Assembly: GCF_001580615.1 (NCBI RefSeq)
Contig: NZ_LHZC01000043.1
Location: 25,927-89,926 of the forward strand
DNA length: 64,000 bases
DNA from: Acetobacter malorum
Lineage (GTDB): Bacteria > Pseudomonadota > Alphaproteobacteria > Acetobacterales > Acetobacteraceae
Direction of reading: 5' to 3'
Notes under the pieces: model-generated
Told to the model about the DNA's origin: nothing
Databases searched by the model: none
What the model saw: the letters and a program-made list of their open reading frames with translations, nothing else
Part shown: piece by piece, positions 28,020-37,213 of the stretch
Position numbering within the stretch: the stretch's first letter is position 1
How the letters are laid out: each line of letters begins with the position of its first letter
Program-made: the position numbers and the translations under genes

Positions 28020-28697
28020 ATGAAAAGTATATTTGAAAAAAGAAACGATAAAATAAGAAGTTTTGAAATTTCAATACATGGATTTATTTATGAGATAGAA
28101 AACAATCATATATTAACCAAAGAGCAAAAAGAATCAATGCTTTCAGAGATTGAAAGAGAAAAAGAAAGAATAAAAGAACTAAGGAGAGAGAACGAAAGCC
28201 AAATAAAAAATATTGATGACAGTATTGAAACCTTAAGAAATAGAGAAGAGCAATCAAAAGAAAACTTTGATAAATATTTCAAAAAATGCGAACCTAAATT
28301 TAAAGCACTTTCTTGGATTTTATACATCTCAGCATTGAACGTCATTTCAGTTCATTATGCAACAAATATAATCCCAATTCCAACCATACATGAAAATAAT
28401 TCCAATTTATATAATATACTTAAAACATTCTATATAATATTACATTTTTTATTATTGATTATTTCTTTTTTATGTTTTATGTACCATTCATCTATATTTA
28501 ATAGGCTTTCTATTTATTATTTAGATTTTAGGCTGACAACTTTATTTAGAAATTATATTGTGATTTTGAAAAAGATACCTTATAATTTCATGGTGAAGCC
28601 CTACGTGTTTCTATTGAAAGCTGCAACAAAGCTAAAATATGCTTTCGTTATTATATATATTATCTTAATAAGTACAGCGTATAGTTTTGAAAAGTGA
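28020..28697 (+). CDS. Coiled-coil membrane protein of unknown family, extremely AT-rich
   Basis: 225 residues. Residues about 1-90 are highly charged and form a long coiled coil (KEQKESMLSEIEREKERIKELRR and following). A hydrophobic stretch near 97-115, a strong pair of membrane segments near 133-158 (FYIILHFLLLIISFLCFMY), and a C-terminal hydrophobic tail (YAFVIIYIILISTAYSF) follow. The gene and its flanks (about 27930-28790) are far more AT-rich than anything else here, a clear sign of recent transfer. No family is recognised. A cytoplasmic coiled coil plus membrane helices is an architecture seen in several defence effectors, but nothing in the sequence proves such a role. Confidence 0.8.
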   Translation: MKSIFEKRNDKIRSFEISIHGFIYEIENNHILTKEQKESMLSEIEREKERIKELRRENESQIKNIDDSIETLRNREEQSKENFDKYFKKCEPKFKALSWILYISALNVISVHYATNIIPIPTIHENNSNLYNILKTFYIILHFLLLIISFLCFMYHSSIFNRLSIYYLDFRLTTLFRNYIVILKKIPYNFMVKPYVFLLKAATKLKYAFVIIYIILISTAYSFEK

Positions 28698-28944
28698 TTT
28701 ATTATTTTTTATTGTAAAATAAATATAGAATTGTATTAGAAAGAAATTTTTATGGATACACAGTGAGCGCTTTGCAAATTTCTCATTTGCAAATGATTAT
28801 TCAATCCAGCACATAACCTCCCGCCCCCTTCCCGAGAAAAACGCTTAAACGCAATAAGCAACGTGATCTGCCATGATAAGGTCCTTTTAAATCGACTTCG
28901 AAATTGTCAAAATTCTCCACATCACCGCGCGAAAAGGAGCAGGC

Positions 28945-30489
28945 GTGACACATCCCCGACCACCCTGCTTATGCGTCCCATATCGCCCCGGCTCCGCCCC
29001 TTCTGCCATGCTGACGCCTGACCGGCAGCCCCGGAACCCGGCCACGAGCCGCCTGCTCACCACGCTCTGCGGTCTGCTCGCTTGCCTACTCCCCATCCCT
29101 TTGGCGCACGCTGCCAATATCCCGCTGGCCACGGATATTCTGCCCTCCGGCGTGCCACTCCCCGTGCCTTCACCCACCTTCTCCCCACCGGAGGAAGACG
29201 CCAGCACGGAACTGCTCGGCACCATGGGCGGGGCGCGCACATGGCTGGGCAAAAAAGGCGTGCGGATCACCCTGCAGGACGTTGAGGAACTGTGGGGGCT
29301 GGCCTCCGGCGGCATGCAGCGCGGGGCGACGTATGATGGCATGACCGCCGCCGCCCTCTCACTGGATACCGGCAAAGCCTTTGGCTGGCAGGGCGGTTTG
29401 CTGAATGTCAGCGCGCTGCAAATTCGTGGCCGGTCCTTTACCGGGGAACGGCTGGGCGCGCTGAACACCGTCAGCGGTTATGATGCCGGACGCTCCACCC
29501 GCCTGTTTGAACTCTGGTATGGCCAGAGTTTTCTGAACAGCACGCTGGACGTGCGCGTGGGCACGCTGGATCTGGATACGGAATTTCTGGTCAGTCAGAA
29601 CGCCTCGTTCTTCCTGAACTCAAGCTTCGGCTGGCCGCTTTCCACTTCTAACAATCTCTATTCCGGCGGCCCGTCCTGGCCCTATTCCGCTGTTGGTGGG
29701 CGCGTGAAGTGGCGTGCCGCAGCTCCACTGGTGCTCATGGGTGCCATCACGAATGACAACCCGACGCATGGCCCATTTTACAGCACCATCAGTGCAGCCC
29801 AGCGCGACCCGTCCGGCACGCTCTTTTCCACCAAAGGCGGCGCGCTGTTTATTGGGGAGGCCCAGCTCTGGCTGGATGCCGCAAAGCAGATTGGCAGCCG
29901 TGACGATGTGGCTTTGCCCGGTGTGTGGAAAATTGGCGGGCTGTATGATTCCGGGCGCTTCCCGGACCAGCGTTACGATGCACAGCACGGCCTGCTGGCC
30001 AGCCCGGACAGTAGCGGCTCACCGCTCTATCATCAGGGCAACTGGATGGCCTATTTCGTTATAGACCAGATGATCTGGCGTAAGGAAAAAGGCTCAGGCA
30101 AGACCATCAACTTTTTTGCCCGGGCCACCCTGAGCAACGGCACCAACAGCCGGTTTTCTTCTGAAATTCAAAGCGGTTTTACATTTGATGAACTGCTGCC
30201 TGGCAGACCGGATGACACACTCGGCTTAGCGTGGGGCACCGGCCTGTATGGCCTGCGCGCCAAGGAAAACACGCATGACAGTTTCCGTCTGGGCACCAAT
30301 ACCGCAGGCGCGCTCACGCCGGAACATCATCTGGAATTCACCTATCAGGCGGCAGCTACCCCCTGGCTGATTGTACAGCCGGATTTCCAGTATTTCTGGC
30401 ACGTTGGCGGCACGTCGCTCAACCCGGATACCGGCAAACATATCCGCAACGGCGTTGTCACTGGCCTGAACGTCACCACCACGTTCTGA
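28945..30489 (+). CDS. OprB-family carbohydrate-selective porin
   Basis: 514 residues from a GTG at 28945 with AAGGAG six bases upstream; an alternative ATG lies 21 codons further on. Signal peptide LTTLCGLLACLLPIPLAHAAN, then a beta barrel with family stretches TWLGKKGVRITLQDVEELWGLASGGMQRG, LNVSALQIRGRSFTGERLGALNTVSG, LFELWYGQSFLNSTLDVRVGTLDLDTEF, a mid WKIGGLYDSGRFPD and a C-terminal FQYFWHVGG...VTGLNVTTTF ending in Phe. It lets sugars diffuse across the outer membrane, which fits periplasmic sugar oxidation in acetic acid bacteria. The GC content is normal, so the AT-rich insert ends before it. Confidence 0.93.
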   Translation: MTHPRPPCLCVPYRPGSAPSAMLTPDRQPRNPATSRLLTTLCGLLACLLPIPLAHAANIPLATDILPSGVPLPVPSPTFSPPEEDASTELLGTMGGARTWLGKKGVRITLQDVEELWGLASGGMQRGATYDGMTAAALSLDTGKAFGWQGGLLNVSALQIRGRSFTGERLGALNTVSGYDAGRSTRLFELWYGQSFLNSTLDVRVGTLDLDTEFLVSQNASFFLNSSFGWPLSTSNNLYSGGPSWPYSAVGGRVKWRAAAPLVLMGAITNDNPTHGPFYSTISAAQRDPSGTLFSTKGGALFIGEAQLWLDAAKQIGSRDDVALPGVWKIGGLYDSGRFPDQRYDAQHGLLASPDSSGSPLYHQGNWMAYFVIDQMIWRKEKGSGKTINFFARATLSNGTNSRFSSEIQSGFTFDELLPGRPDDTLGLAWGTGLYGLRAKENTHDSFRLGTNTAGALTPEHHLEFTYQAAATPWLIVQPDFQYFWHVGGTSLNPDTGKHIRNGVVTGLNVTTTF

Positions 30490-30586
30490 GGCTTCTTCAA
30501 TGTCATCAAAGTTTCAAACCGGTTCCATCCCTCAATCTTTATAGTCCGCGTCGCAGACCATGACCTGCGACGAAAAAGGGATAAGA

Positions 30587-31501
30587 ATGAGCGATCTGGA
30601 GAGCCTCTCAGCAGAAGAACGCGAACGCGTACAGAGGCGCCGTGAGATTATTGATGATCTTGACGAGGAATTTGAGCTTTCTCTGGAAGACGATGCCGAT
30701 GGCATAAGCAGTCTGGACGCTGAAGATCGCGCTTTTCGTCGTGTCTATTTTCGTGAACTGGTGCGCCTGCAGGGCGAACTGATTAAGTTGCAGGACTGGG
30801 TGCAGGCCACCGGGCACCGTGTGGTTGTGCTGTTTGAAGGGCGTGACGCCGCAGGCAAGGGCGGGGCCATCAAACGCATTACCCAGCGCCTCAACCCGCG
30901 CACCTGCCGCGTTGCCGCCCTGCCCGCCCCCAATGACCGCGAACGCACCCAGTGGTATTTCCAGCGTTACGTAGCGCACCTGCCCGCAGCGGGGGAAATC
31001 GTTCTGTTTGACCGGAGTTGGTATAACCGCGCCGGTGTGGAACGCGTGATGGGCTTCTGCACGGACGAGCAGTATGAAGAGTTCTTCCGCTCCGTGCCGG
31101 AATTTGAGCGCATGCTCGTCAGCAGCGGGATCCAGATTATCAAATTCTGGTTCTCCATCACGGATGATGAGCAGGAAGCCCGCTTCCGCGCCCGCATGGA
31201 TGATCCACTCAAGCAGTGGAAACTTTCCCCCATGGATCTGGAAAGCCGCAAACGATGGGAAGCCTACACGCTGGCCAAGGAAGTCATGCTGGAACGCTCC
31301 AGCATTCCGGAAGCCCCCTGGTGGGTTGTGCAGGGCGTGGACAAGAAGAAGGCCCGCCTGAACTGCATCAGCCACCTTCTGTCTCTGGTGCCGTATCAGC
31401 CCGTCTCCTGCCCCGAGGTAGTCCTGCCCCCGCGCATCTACCACCCGGATTATGAACGGCAACCGACACCCGAATCCATGATTGTGCCGGAACTCTACTA
31501 A
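30587..31501 (+). CDS. ppk2: Polyphosphate kinase 2
   Basis: 304 residues from the ATG at 30587 (AAGGGATAAGA directly before it). The acidic N-terminal tail (ELSLEDDADGISSLDAED) is followed by the PPK2 kinase core: Walker A in VVVLFEGRDAAGKGGAIKRI, RVAALPAPNDRERTQWYFQRY, Walker B in FDRSWYNRAGVERVMGF, the lid around QEARFRARMDDPLKQWKLSPMD, and APWWVVQGVDKKKARLNCIS. It is the single-domain class I type, which phosphorylates nucleoside diphosphates from polyphosphate (and the reverse). It acts in the cytoplasm. It follows OprB by about 100 bases and ends at a strong hairpin. Confidence 0.95.
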   Translation: MSDLESLSAEERERVQRRREIIDDLDEEFELSLEDDADGISSLDAEDRAFRRVYFRELVRLQGELIKLQDWVQATGHRVVVLFEGRDAAGKGGAIKRITQRLNPRTCRVAALPAPNDRERTQWYFQRYVAHLPAAGEIVLFDRSWYNRAGVERVMGFCTDEQYEEFFRSVPEFERMLVSSGIQIIKFWFSITDDEQEARFRARMDDPLKQWKLSPMDLESRKRWEAYTLAKEVMLERSSIPEAPWWVVQGVDKKKARLNCISHLLSLVPYQPVSCPEVVLPPRIYHPDYERQPTPESMIVPELY

Positions 31502-31508
31502 AACAAAC

Positions 31509-31540
31509 GGCGCGTTCACTGGTCCTTTTGTGAACGCGCC
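31509..31540. terminator. Bidirectional terminator between ppk2 and the Gly-rich protein gene
   Basis: A perfect 11-bp stem GGCGCGTTCAC / GTGAACGCGCC lies 7 bases after ppk2. The T run GTTTGTTT follows on the minus strand; on the plus strand only TCAAAGATTTT follows. Confidence 0.8.
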
Positions 31541-31585
31541 TCAAAGATTTTCAAAAGATTCTGACCAAATAACCCCTTGTCCGAT

Positions 31586-32299
31586 TTAAATACCAGATGA
31601 AATTGTCACCTCATGATGCTCCGCACCTGTGCCGCCCATCATCCCCATTTCATGACCGCCGCCACCGTCTCCGCCTCCACCACCACCGCCGCCTTTCCCG
31701 CCGCCGTCCTTCTTGCCGTCATCCTTTGCGCGGCCACCACCGGGGGCCTGCACACGTGCTGGCCCTTGGGCTGGCAGCGTGAGGTCTGAAGGCACAGGCT
31801 CAAGGTCCAGCGCCTTGCGGATAAAGGTGCGGAGGGAGACAACCAGATCATGCGTATGGACCGGCTGACCGGCCACCAGTTCCCGCGCGGCCCGGTCCGC
31901 CAGACGCACATGCTCTTCCGTGCCCAGAAGGATAATGTCGGAAAGTGCTGCCTCCACGGCATCCCGAATACGCCGGGCGCGCTCGGACCCAACCTCGCCG
32001 CCTGCCTCAGCAGAGCCCTCCGCCCCCTCGGCCGACACCGCGCCTTCCGCCGTCATACGTAAATCCCGCTTGTGCCGCGGGTCCACGGCCAGATCTCCGG
32101 TAAAGGAGCCGCCGAGCGTGCGATATGCGGCAATCAGAGTGCGTAAGCGTTCATTAATCTGCCGGTTCATCCTCTCCCGTCGCTGCTGGATCACCACCAT
32201 TGTCAGCAGCCGGATGCCCACCCCCAGCAGCGTGATGAGTGACAACCCGATCAGGGTGACCAGCAGACTGTGCCATGAACTGAAATCAAGAGTACGCAC
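31586..32299 (-). CDS. Membrane-anchored protein with a glycine-rich tail, unknown function
   Basis: 237 residues from a GTG at 32299 (GAGGG upstream). One N-terminal membrane helix (LLVTLIGLSLITLLGVGIRLLTMVVI) is followed by a helical, charged cytoplasmic region (QQRRERMNRQINERLRTLIAAYRTLGGSF; SERARRIRDAVEAALSDIILLG; VSLRTFIRKALDL). It ends with a Lys/Asp/Gly tail: a run of eight glycines within GGGKGGGGGGGGDGGGGHEM, then Met, Gly and His residues that might bind metal. Proteins of this layout occur in Acetobacteraceae as hypotheticals; I know no function. The gene is monocistronic and convergent with ppk2. Confidence 0.75.
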   Translation of the reverse strand: MRTLDFSSWHSLLVTLIGLSLITLLGVGIRLLTMVVIQQRRERMNRQINERLRTLIAAYRTLGGSFTGDLAVDPRHKRDLRMTAEGAVSAEGAEGSAEAGGEVGSERARRIRDAVEAALSDIILLGTEEHVRLADRAARELVAGQPVHTHDLVVSLRTFIRKALDLEPVPSDLTLPAQGPARVQAPGGGRAKDDGKKDGGGKGGGGGGGGDGGGGHEMGMMGGTGAEHHEVTISSGI

Positions 32300-32479
32300 T
32301 CAGAAAGCCCTCGCATAAGGAAACAGGCAGATCAGTGAATAATGCCACCCTGCCGAGCAACACGCCACAGAGCCTGCTCTGGCCGGCCAGTTAAATTTCT
32401 CTTCCGAGGGAACGTCTCAAACGCTGCTGTGTCTTAAAACTATATCGTCCCTCATGGGCTTTCAGAGAGGAACACTGCA

Positions 32480-32920
32480 ATGCGGATGGGCGTTCGCTAC
32501 CTTGTAGCCGTCTTCATCTTCAGCCTCACCTGGTCAGTGCTGGTCAGCCTGCACGCCATGGGGCACGGCCCCACGCTCACGCCGCCCTCCGCCATTCTCT
32601 ATTGTCTGGCCAGAAGCGGGCTGTTCTTTCTGACTTTTGCCTTTCTGGGCGTGCCGATGGGGTGGGTCTGCCTTTTTTTGTATCGCGCCACGCGCCACCA
32701 CAGCCTGCTCTATTGCCTGTTTCTGGGCATGCTCTGGGGGTGCGGCACCATGGGGCTGCTGGGCGTGTTGCTGACCCTCGGCAGCTTTTCCCTTTCGGCC
32801 TCCGGACATGAGGCACTCAACTGGACGCGCGCTCTGACCACAAGCGCTCTGAGCGGTGCGGTTGCGGGCGTGGTGTTCTGGTATTTCACGCCTCTTTCCA
32901 GACGCACGGCTGAACTTTGA
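32480..32920 (+). CDS. Small integral membrane protein, unknown function
   Basis: 146 residues; AGAGGA nine bases before the ATG. Four hydrophobic helices: YLVAVFIFSLTWSVLVSL, LFFLTFAFLGVPMGWVCLFL, FLGMLWGCGTMGLLGVLLTL and a C-terminal LSGAVAGVVFWYF. There are no recognisable motifs and few charged residues. It precedes the alanine racemase gene by 93 bases on the same strand, but a functional link is not evident. Function unknown. Confidence 0.75.
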   Translation: MRMGVRYLVAVFIFSLTWSVLVSLHAMGHGPTLTPPSAILYCLARSGLFFLTFAFLGVPMGWVCLFLYRATRHHSLLYCLFLGMLWGCGTMGLLGVLLTLGSFSLSASGHEALNWTRALTTSALSGAVAGVVFWYFTPLSRRTAEL

Positions 32921-33013
32921 CCGCTGCCGCCCACCGCCACCTTCTGCCCGCATTTTTGCCAGCGTCTGTGAAAAAATGATAAAGACGCCCGTCATAAAGG
33001 CAGGAGACGGACC

Positions 33014-34144
33014 ATGGACAGGGAAGGCTGGGAAGGCGGGCGGCTGCTTATCAATCTTGCCGCCATTGCCGAGAATTATGCGCAACTGAGCGCACGCATC
33101 AGCCCTGCGGAATGTGGGGCGGCGGTCAAAGCCAATGCGTATGGGCTGGGGCTGCAGGAAGTCGGCCAGACCTTGTATGAGGCCGGGTGCCGCACCTTTT
33201 TTGTCGCCCATCTGGCGGAAGGCGCCGCCCTGCGCCCGCTGGTGGGGGGAGACAGCCGCATTTTTGTGCTGCATGGCCCGCCCCCGGGCACCGCTAACGC
33301 CTGCCTGACGCATAATCTCCTGCCCGTGCTGAACAGCCTGCAACAGGTGCAGGAATGGCAGGCTCTGGCCCATGCACAGGGTCGCCCTCTGGCCGCTGCC
33401 CTGCAGGTGGATAGCGGTATGTCCCGCTTCGGACTGACCGAGGCGGAAGTGGACTCCCTCGCCACCCAGCCACAGGCGCTAGCTGGTATTGAGGTCACAC
33501 TAGTGATGAGCCATCTGGCCTGCGCCGATACACCCAACCATCCGCTCAACCGCCAGCAGCTCGACACTTTTATCAAACTGAAGCAGCGCCTGCCCGCAGC
33601 CCCCGCCAGCCTCGCCGCGTCCTCCGGCATTTTTCTGGGGACAGAGTGGCATTTTGACCTCGTGCGGCCCGGTGCCGCCCTCTACGGCATTGCACCCACT
33701 GCAGGGCAGCCAAACCCTATGCACGCCACGCTCCGCCTGCAGGCCCGTGTTATTCAGACCCGGCACGTGCCCACCGGAGCCACTGTCGGCTATGGCGCGG
33801 CTTTTACCGCCCAGCAGCCAACGCCGGTCGCCCTGCTGGGCATTGGCTACGGAGACGGCTTTCCCCGCAGGCTGGGGCAAAAAGGATTTGTGATCTGCCC
33901 GGAGTGGCCTGACATTAAATTACCAATAATCGGGCGTATCTCCATGGACTCACTGGCCGTGGACCTCTCTCCACTGGTCGCAGCGGGTGTGGCTCTGCCG
34001 CCCGCCGGAGCGGTGTTTGACCTGATAGGCCCCCATGCGCCTCTTGATGACGTTGCGCATCTGGCAGACACCATTGCTTACGAACTTCTGACGGACCTCG
34101 GGGCCCGCTACCATCGTCTCCATTACGATCCCCGGAAAGGATGA
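33014..34144 (+). CDS. dadX: Alanine racemase, catabolic operon type
   Basis: 376 residues, start with AGGAG eight bases upstream. The PLP-binding lysine is in CGAAVKANAYGLG near residue 39, VDSGMSRFGLT supports the barrel, RPGAALYG and the second catalytic Tyr in GATVGYGAAFTAQ near 260 follow, then LGIGYGDGFPR, GRISMDSLAVD and the C-terminal YELLTDLGARYHR. It interconverts L- and D-alanine in the cytoplasm for cell-wall synthesis and alanine catabolism. Only four bases separate its stop from the GTG of dadA, so it is named dadX by context; it may be the organism's only alr. Confidence 0.95.
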   Translation: MDREGWEGGRLLINLAAIAENYAQLSARISPAECGAAVKANAYGLGLQEVGQTLYEAGCRTFFVAHLAEGAALRPLVGGDSRIFVLHGPPPGTANACLTHNLLPVLNSLQQVQEWQALAHAQGRPLAAALQVDSGMSRFGLTEAEVDSLATQPQALAGIEVTLVMSHLACADTPNHPLNRQQLDTFIKLKQRLPAAPASLAASSGIFLGTEWHFDLVRPGAALYGIAPTAGQPNPMHATLRLQARVIQTRHVPTGATVGYGAAFTAQQPTPVALLGIGYGDGFPRRLGQKGFVICPEWPDIKLPIIGRISMDSLAVDLSPLVAAGVALPPAGAVFDLIGPHAPLDDVAHLADTIAYELLTDLGARYHRLHYDPRKG

Positions 34145-34148
34145 AAGT

Positions 34149-35402
34149 GTGAAAGTCATCATTCTCGGCGCCGGCGTTATCGGCGTGACCTCAGCCTGGT
34201 ATCTCAACAGTCTGGGTCACGAAGTCACTGTGGTTGACCGCCAGCCGGAACCGGGGCTGGAGACATCTTTTGCCAATGCCGGGCAGGTTTCTCCGGGTTA
34301 TTCCACCCCGTGGGCTGCCCCCGGTCTGCCGATCAAAGCCATGAGCTGGATGATGCAGCGGCACAGCCCGCTGGTAATCCGCAAGCGGATCGACTTCGCC
34401 ATGTTCCGGTGGATCGAGCAGCTTTTAAAAAACTGCAACACACACGCCTATGACATCAATAAAGGCCGCATGCTGCGCGTAGCAGAGTACAGCCGCGACT
34501 GTCTGGACGCCCTGCGGGAAGAAACCGGCCTGACGTATGATGACCGGCAGCGCGGGCTGATCCAGCTTTTCCGCACGGAAAAGCAGATCGACAAAGCCCA
34601 TCATGACATGAAGCTGCTTTCCGACAGCAACATCCCGCATGAACTGCTGAACGTAAACCAGATTCTGGAGCATGAACCCGGCCTGTCCCACGCCCGCGAT
34701 TTGCTGAAAGCTGGTCTCTACCTGCCGGGGGACCAGTCCGGCGATGCGCACATCTTCACCCAGCGTCTGGCCAAAATGGCCGCAGCTAAGGGCGTGACGT
34801 TCCTGTATGACACGACCATCAAGGGGATGGACGCGGCGGCGGATGAGGTCATGTCCATCCGCACCAGCAAGGGCCATCTGCGGGCCGATGCCTATGTGGT
34901 GTCCATGGGCAGCTACAGCCCCCTGCTGCTCAAGCCGCTGGGCGTGCATCTGCCGGTTTACCCGGTCAAAGGCTACTCCCTCACCCTGCCATTGACGGAT
35001 GAAAGCCACGCCCCGCTCTCCACCGTGAATGATGAGACCTACAAAGTCGCCATCACCCGGCTGGGCAACCGCATCCGCGTGGGGGGCACGGCGGAACTGA
35101 CCGGCTACAACCTGCGCCTCAGCCCGGACCGGCGGGAGACGCTGGAACTCTCCTTCTCTGAACTGTTCGGCGGGGGTGACCTTTCCGCCGCCACCTACTG
35201 GACCGGCCTGCGCCCCTGCACACCGGATGGCACGCCGGTAGTTGGCCCTGTGCCGCGCTTTAGCAATCTGTGGCTCAATACCGGCCACGGCACGCTGGGC
35301 TGGACCATGGCCTGCGGCTCCGGCCGCCTGCTGGCGGATATGATCCACGGCATCAAGCCGGAAATCCCGGCACTGGACCTGTCCATCAGCCGCTATAGCT
35401 GA
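34149..35402 (+). CDS. dadA: D-amino acid dehydrogenase
   Basis: 417 residues from a GTG at 34149 with AAAGGA upstream inside the end of dadX. The FAD motif VIILGAGVIGVTSAWYLNSLGHEVTVVDR is followed by SFANAGQVSPGYSTPWAAPG, YPVKGYSLTLPL, RVGGTAELTGYN and the C-terminal WTGLRPCTPDGTPVVGP...NLWLNTGHGTLGWTMACGSGRLLAD, the full set for DadA. It oxidises D-alanine and other D-amino acids to keto acids, passing electrons to the respiratory chain at the inner face of the inner membrane. With dadX it forms the standard L-alanine catabolic operon. Confidence 0.97.
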   Translation: MKVIILGAGVIGVTSAWYLNSLGHEVTVVDRQPEPGLETSFANAGQVSPGYSTPWAAPGLPIKAMSWMMQRHSPLVIRKRIDFAMFRWIEQLLKNCNTHAYDINKGRMLRVAEYSRDCLDALREETGLTYDDRQRGLIQLFRTEKQIDKAHHDMKLLSDSNIPHELLNVNQILEHEPGLSHARDLLKAGLYLPGDQSGDAHIFTQRLAKMAAAKGVTFLYDTTIKGMDAAADEVMSIRTSKGHLRADAYVVSMGSYSPLLLKPLGVHLPVYPVKGYSLTLPLTDESHAPLSTVNDETYKVAITRLGNRIRVGGTAELTGYNLRLSPDRRETLELSFSELFGGGDLSAATYWTGLRPCTPDGTPVVGPVPRFSNLWLNTGHGTLGWTMACGSGRLLADMIHGIKPEIPALDLSISRYS

Positions 35403-35511
35403 AACCAGAGACGGGGTTTTTCGCGCGCAGCCTTTCTGGGTTTGATTGACCGCACTTTTATCGTTACAGATTAAGAACGATTGAGCGGTCATACCAACTG
35501 GAGGCATTCCC

Positions 35512-37065
35512 GTGCGGCGCAGACTGATTCTGAAGATGATCCCGGCTGGCGTTCTGGCCGGGCTCCCCACTTTTGCAGGTGCCGCGCGAGCCGCGGGATT
35601 AGTCCCGGCCTTTCGGGGGACGCCCCGCATTGCGGTGGGCGGCATTGCATCGGAATGCAGCACGTATAGCCGCATCCGCGCACGGATGGAGGATCTGACG
35701 GTGCTGCGCGGGCAGGAGGTGTTTAAAGCGCCGCTCTCTTTGCCACTCCAACGCTATGAGACCCCTTTCCTGCCAACCCTGACAGCCTCAGCCCCTTCCG
35801 GCGGCCCGGTGGAACGGCAGACTTATGAAACCCTGAAGGCCGACTATCTGGAGCGTTTGAAAAAGCTCCTGCCGCTGGACGGTGTTTACCTGATGATGCA
35901 TGGCGCTCTGAGCGTTGAGGGCATGGATGACGCAGAGGGCGACTGGTACGAAGCCACCCGCGCCGTTGTAGGGCCGGACTGTCTGATTTCCGCGTATTAC
36001 GATCTGCACGGCAATATGAGCCGCCGCGCGGTGGATACGCTGGACGCCATGACGGCCTATCGCACAGCCCCACATGTGGACCGTGTTGAAAATGTGATGC
36101 GCGCCACGGACATGCTCAGCCATTGCCTCCGTTACGGCCTGCGACCGGGCATTGTGTGGGCCAGCATTCCAGCCCTCCTGCCGGGAGAGCAGAGCAGCAC
36201 GGAGTGGGAACCGGGGAGACGGCTGTGGGCGGACCTGAGCGAGTATAATCGCCTGCCGGGTATTCTCGATGTGTCGCAGTTGGTTGGCTACGTGTGGGCA
36301 GATGAACCCCGGGCCGCGGCCTCTGTGGTGACAACGGGCACAAATATTGAAGAACAGACCCGCATTGTCACGGAACTGTCCACCCGATACTGGGATGCCC
36401 GGCATGACTTCCACTTTGACAGCCCAACAGGGACGATTGAGGAATGCCTCTCCCGCGCAATGGCCTCTGCCACGCATCCCGTCGTGATTTCAGATTCCGG
36501 CGATAATCCGGGCGGTGGTGGCAATTCCGACCAGACATTTTTCCTTCAGGCCTTGCTGAAAGCTGGCACGAAAGATGTCCTGCTCGGCGGCATGACCGAC
36601 CGACCCGCGACGGACGCCTGTTACCGCGCCGGTGTGGGGGCCACACTCCCGCTTTCAATCGGCGCGACGCTTGATCCGCTCATGTGCCGCCCGGTGCATG
36701 TGAAGAAAGCAGTGGTGAAGCACCTGACGGCAGTGACGCGCCCTGAAGATGGTGAAGCCGTGGTCGAGTTCGACGGCATTACCGCAACGCTTTCCGCACG
36801 CCGACGGCTGTATCATTCTGCTGAATCGTTCCGGGACATGGGCGTGGACCCGGCACAGTTCAAAATTGTCGTCCTGAAATGCGGCTACCTGCACCCGACC
36901 ATGAAGGTATTAGCCAACCCCGCCCTCATGGCGCTCTCACCCGGAGCCATTAATCAGGACATTCTGCACATCGGCAACCGCCGCCGCCGCCCAACATGGC
37001 CGTGGGTCGCTGATCTGGCGTGGACACCGGAACCCTATGTTTCCGCACGTTTCAGGCGGGGGTGA
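35512..37065 (+). CDS. Exported M81-family (MlrC-like) metallopeptidase
   Basis: 517 residues from a GTG with GGAGG eight bases upstream. The start MRRRLILKMIPAGVLAGLPTFAGAARA is a signal peptide with several Arg, possibly Tat. The body matches MlrC: RIAVGGIASECSTYS, DGVYLMMHGALSVEGMDDAEGDWY, ISAYYDLHGNMSRRAVDTLDAMTAYRTAPHVD with likely metal ligands Asp and His, SDSGDNPGGGGNSDQT, and a C-terminal domain. MlrC cuts the linear fragments of microcystin in Sphingomonas, but most family members occur in bacteria that never meet it and probably act on other peptides or peptide-like substrates. The exported location here is notable. It follows dadA by 109 bases. Confidence 0.87.
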   Translation: MRRRLILKMIPAGVLAGLPTFAGAARAAGLVPAFRGTPRIAVGGIASECSTYSRIRARMEDLTVLRGQEVFKAPLSLPLQRYETPFLPTLTASAPSGGPVERQTYETLKADYLERLKKLLPLDGVYLMMHGALSVEGMDDAEGDWYEATRAVVGPDCLISAYYDLHGNMSRRAVDTLDAMTAYRTAPHVDRVENVMRATDMLSHCLRYGLRPGIVWASIPALLPGEQSSTEWEPGRRLWADLSEYNRLPGILDVSQLVGYVWADEPRAAASVVTTGTNIEEQTRIVTELSTRYWDARHDFHFDSPTGTIEECLSRAMASATHPVVISDSGDNPGGGGNSDQTFFLQALLKAGTKDVLLGGMTDRPATDACYRAGVGATLPLSIGATLDPLMCRPVHVKKAVVKHLTAVTRPEDGEAVVEFDGITATLSARRRLYHSAESFRDMGVDPAQFKIVVLKCGYLHPTMKVLANPALMALSPGAINQDILHIGNRRRRPTWPWVADLAWTPEPYVSARFRRG

Positions 37066-37213
37066 GGTTGGACAACTGCATGAAAATCCCAACCGAAGCC
37101 GCTGCTTCATTCAAACAAAACTGACAGGCAACTGTCGCCTTCGTATTAGTCATGTCGGATGGCGGAAGTGTTTCTCGATAGCAGACACGAAATATAAGCG
37201 ATAAGCTCGTAAA

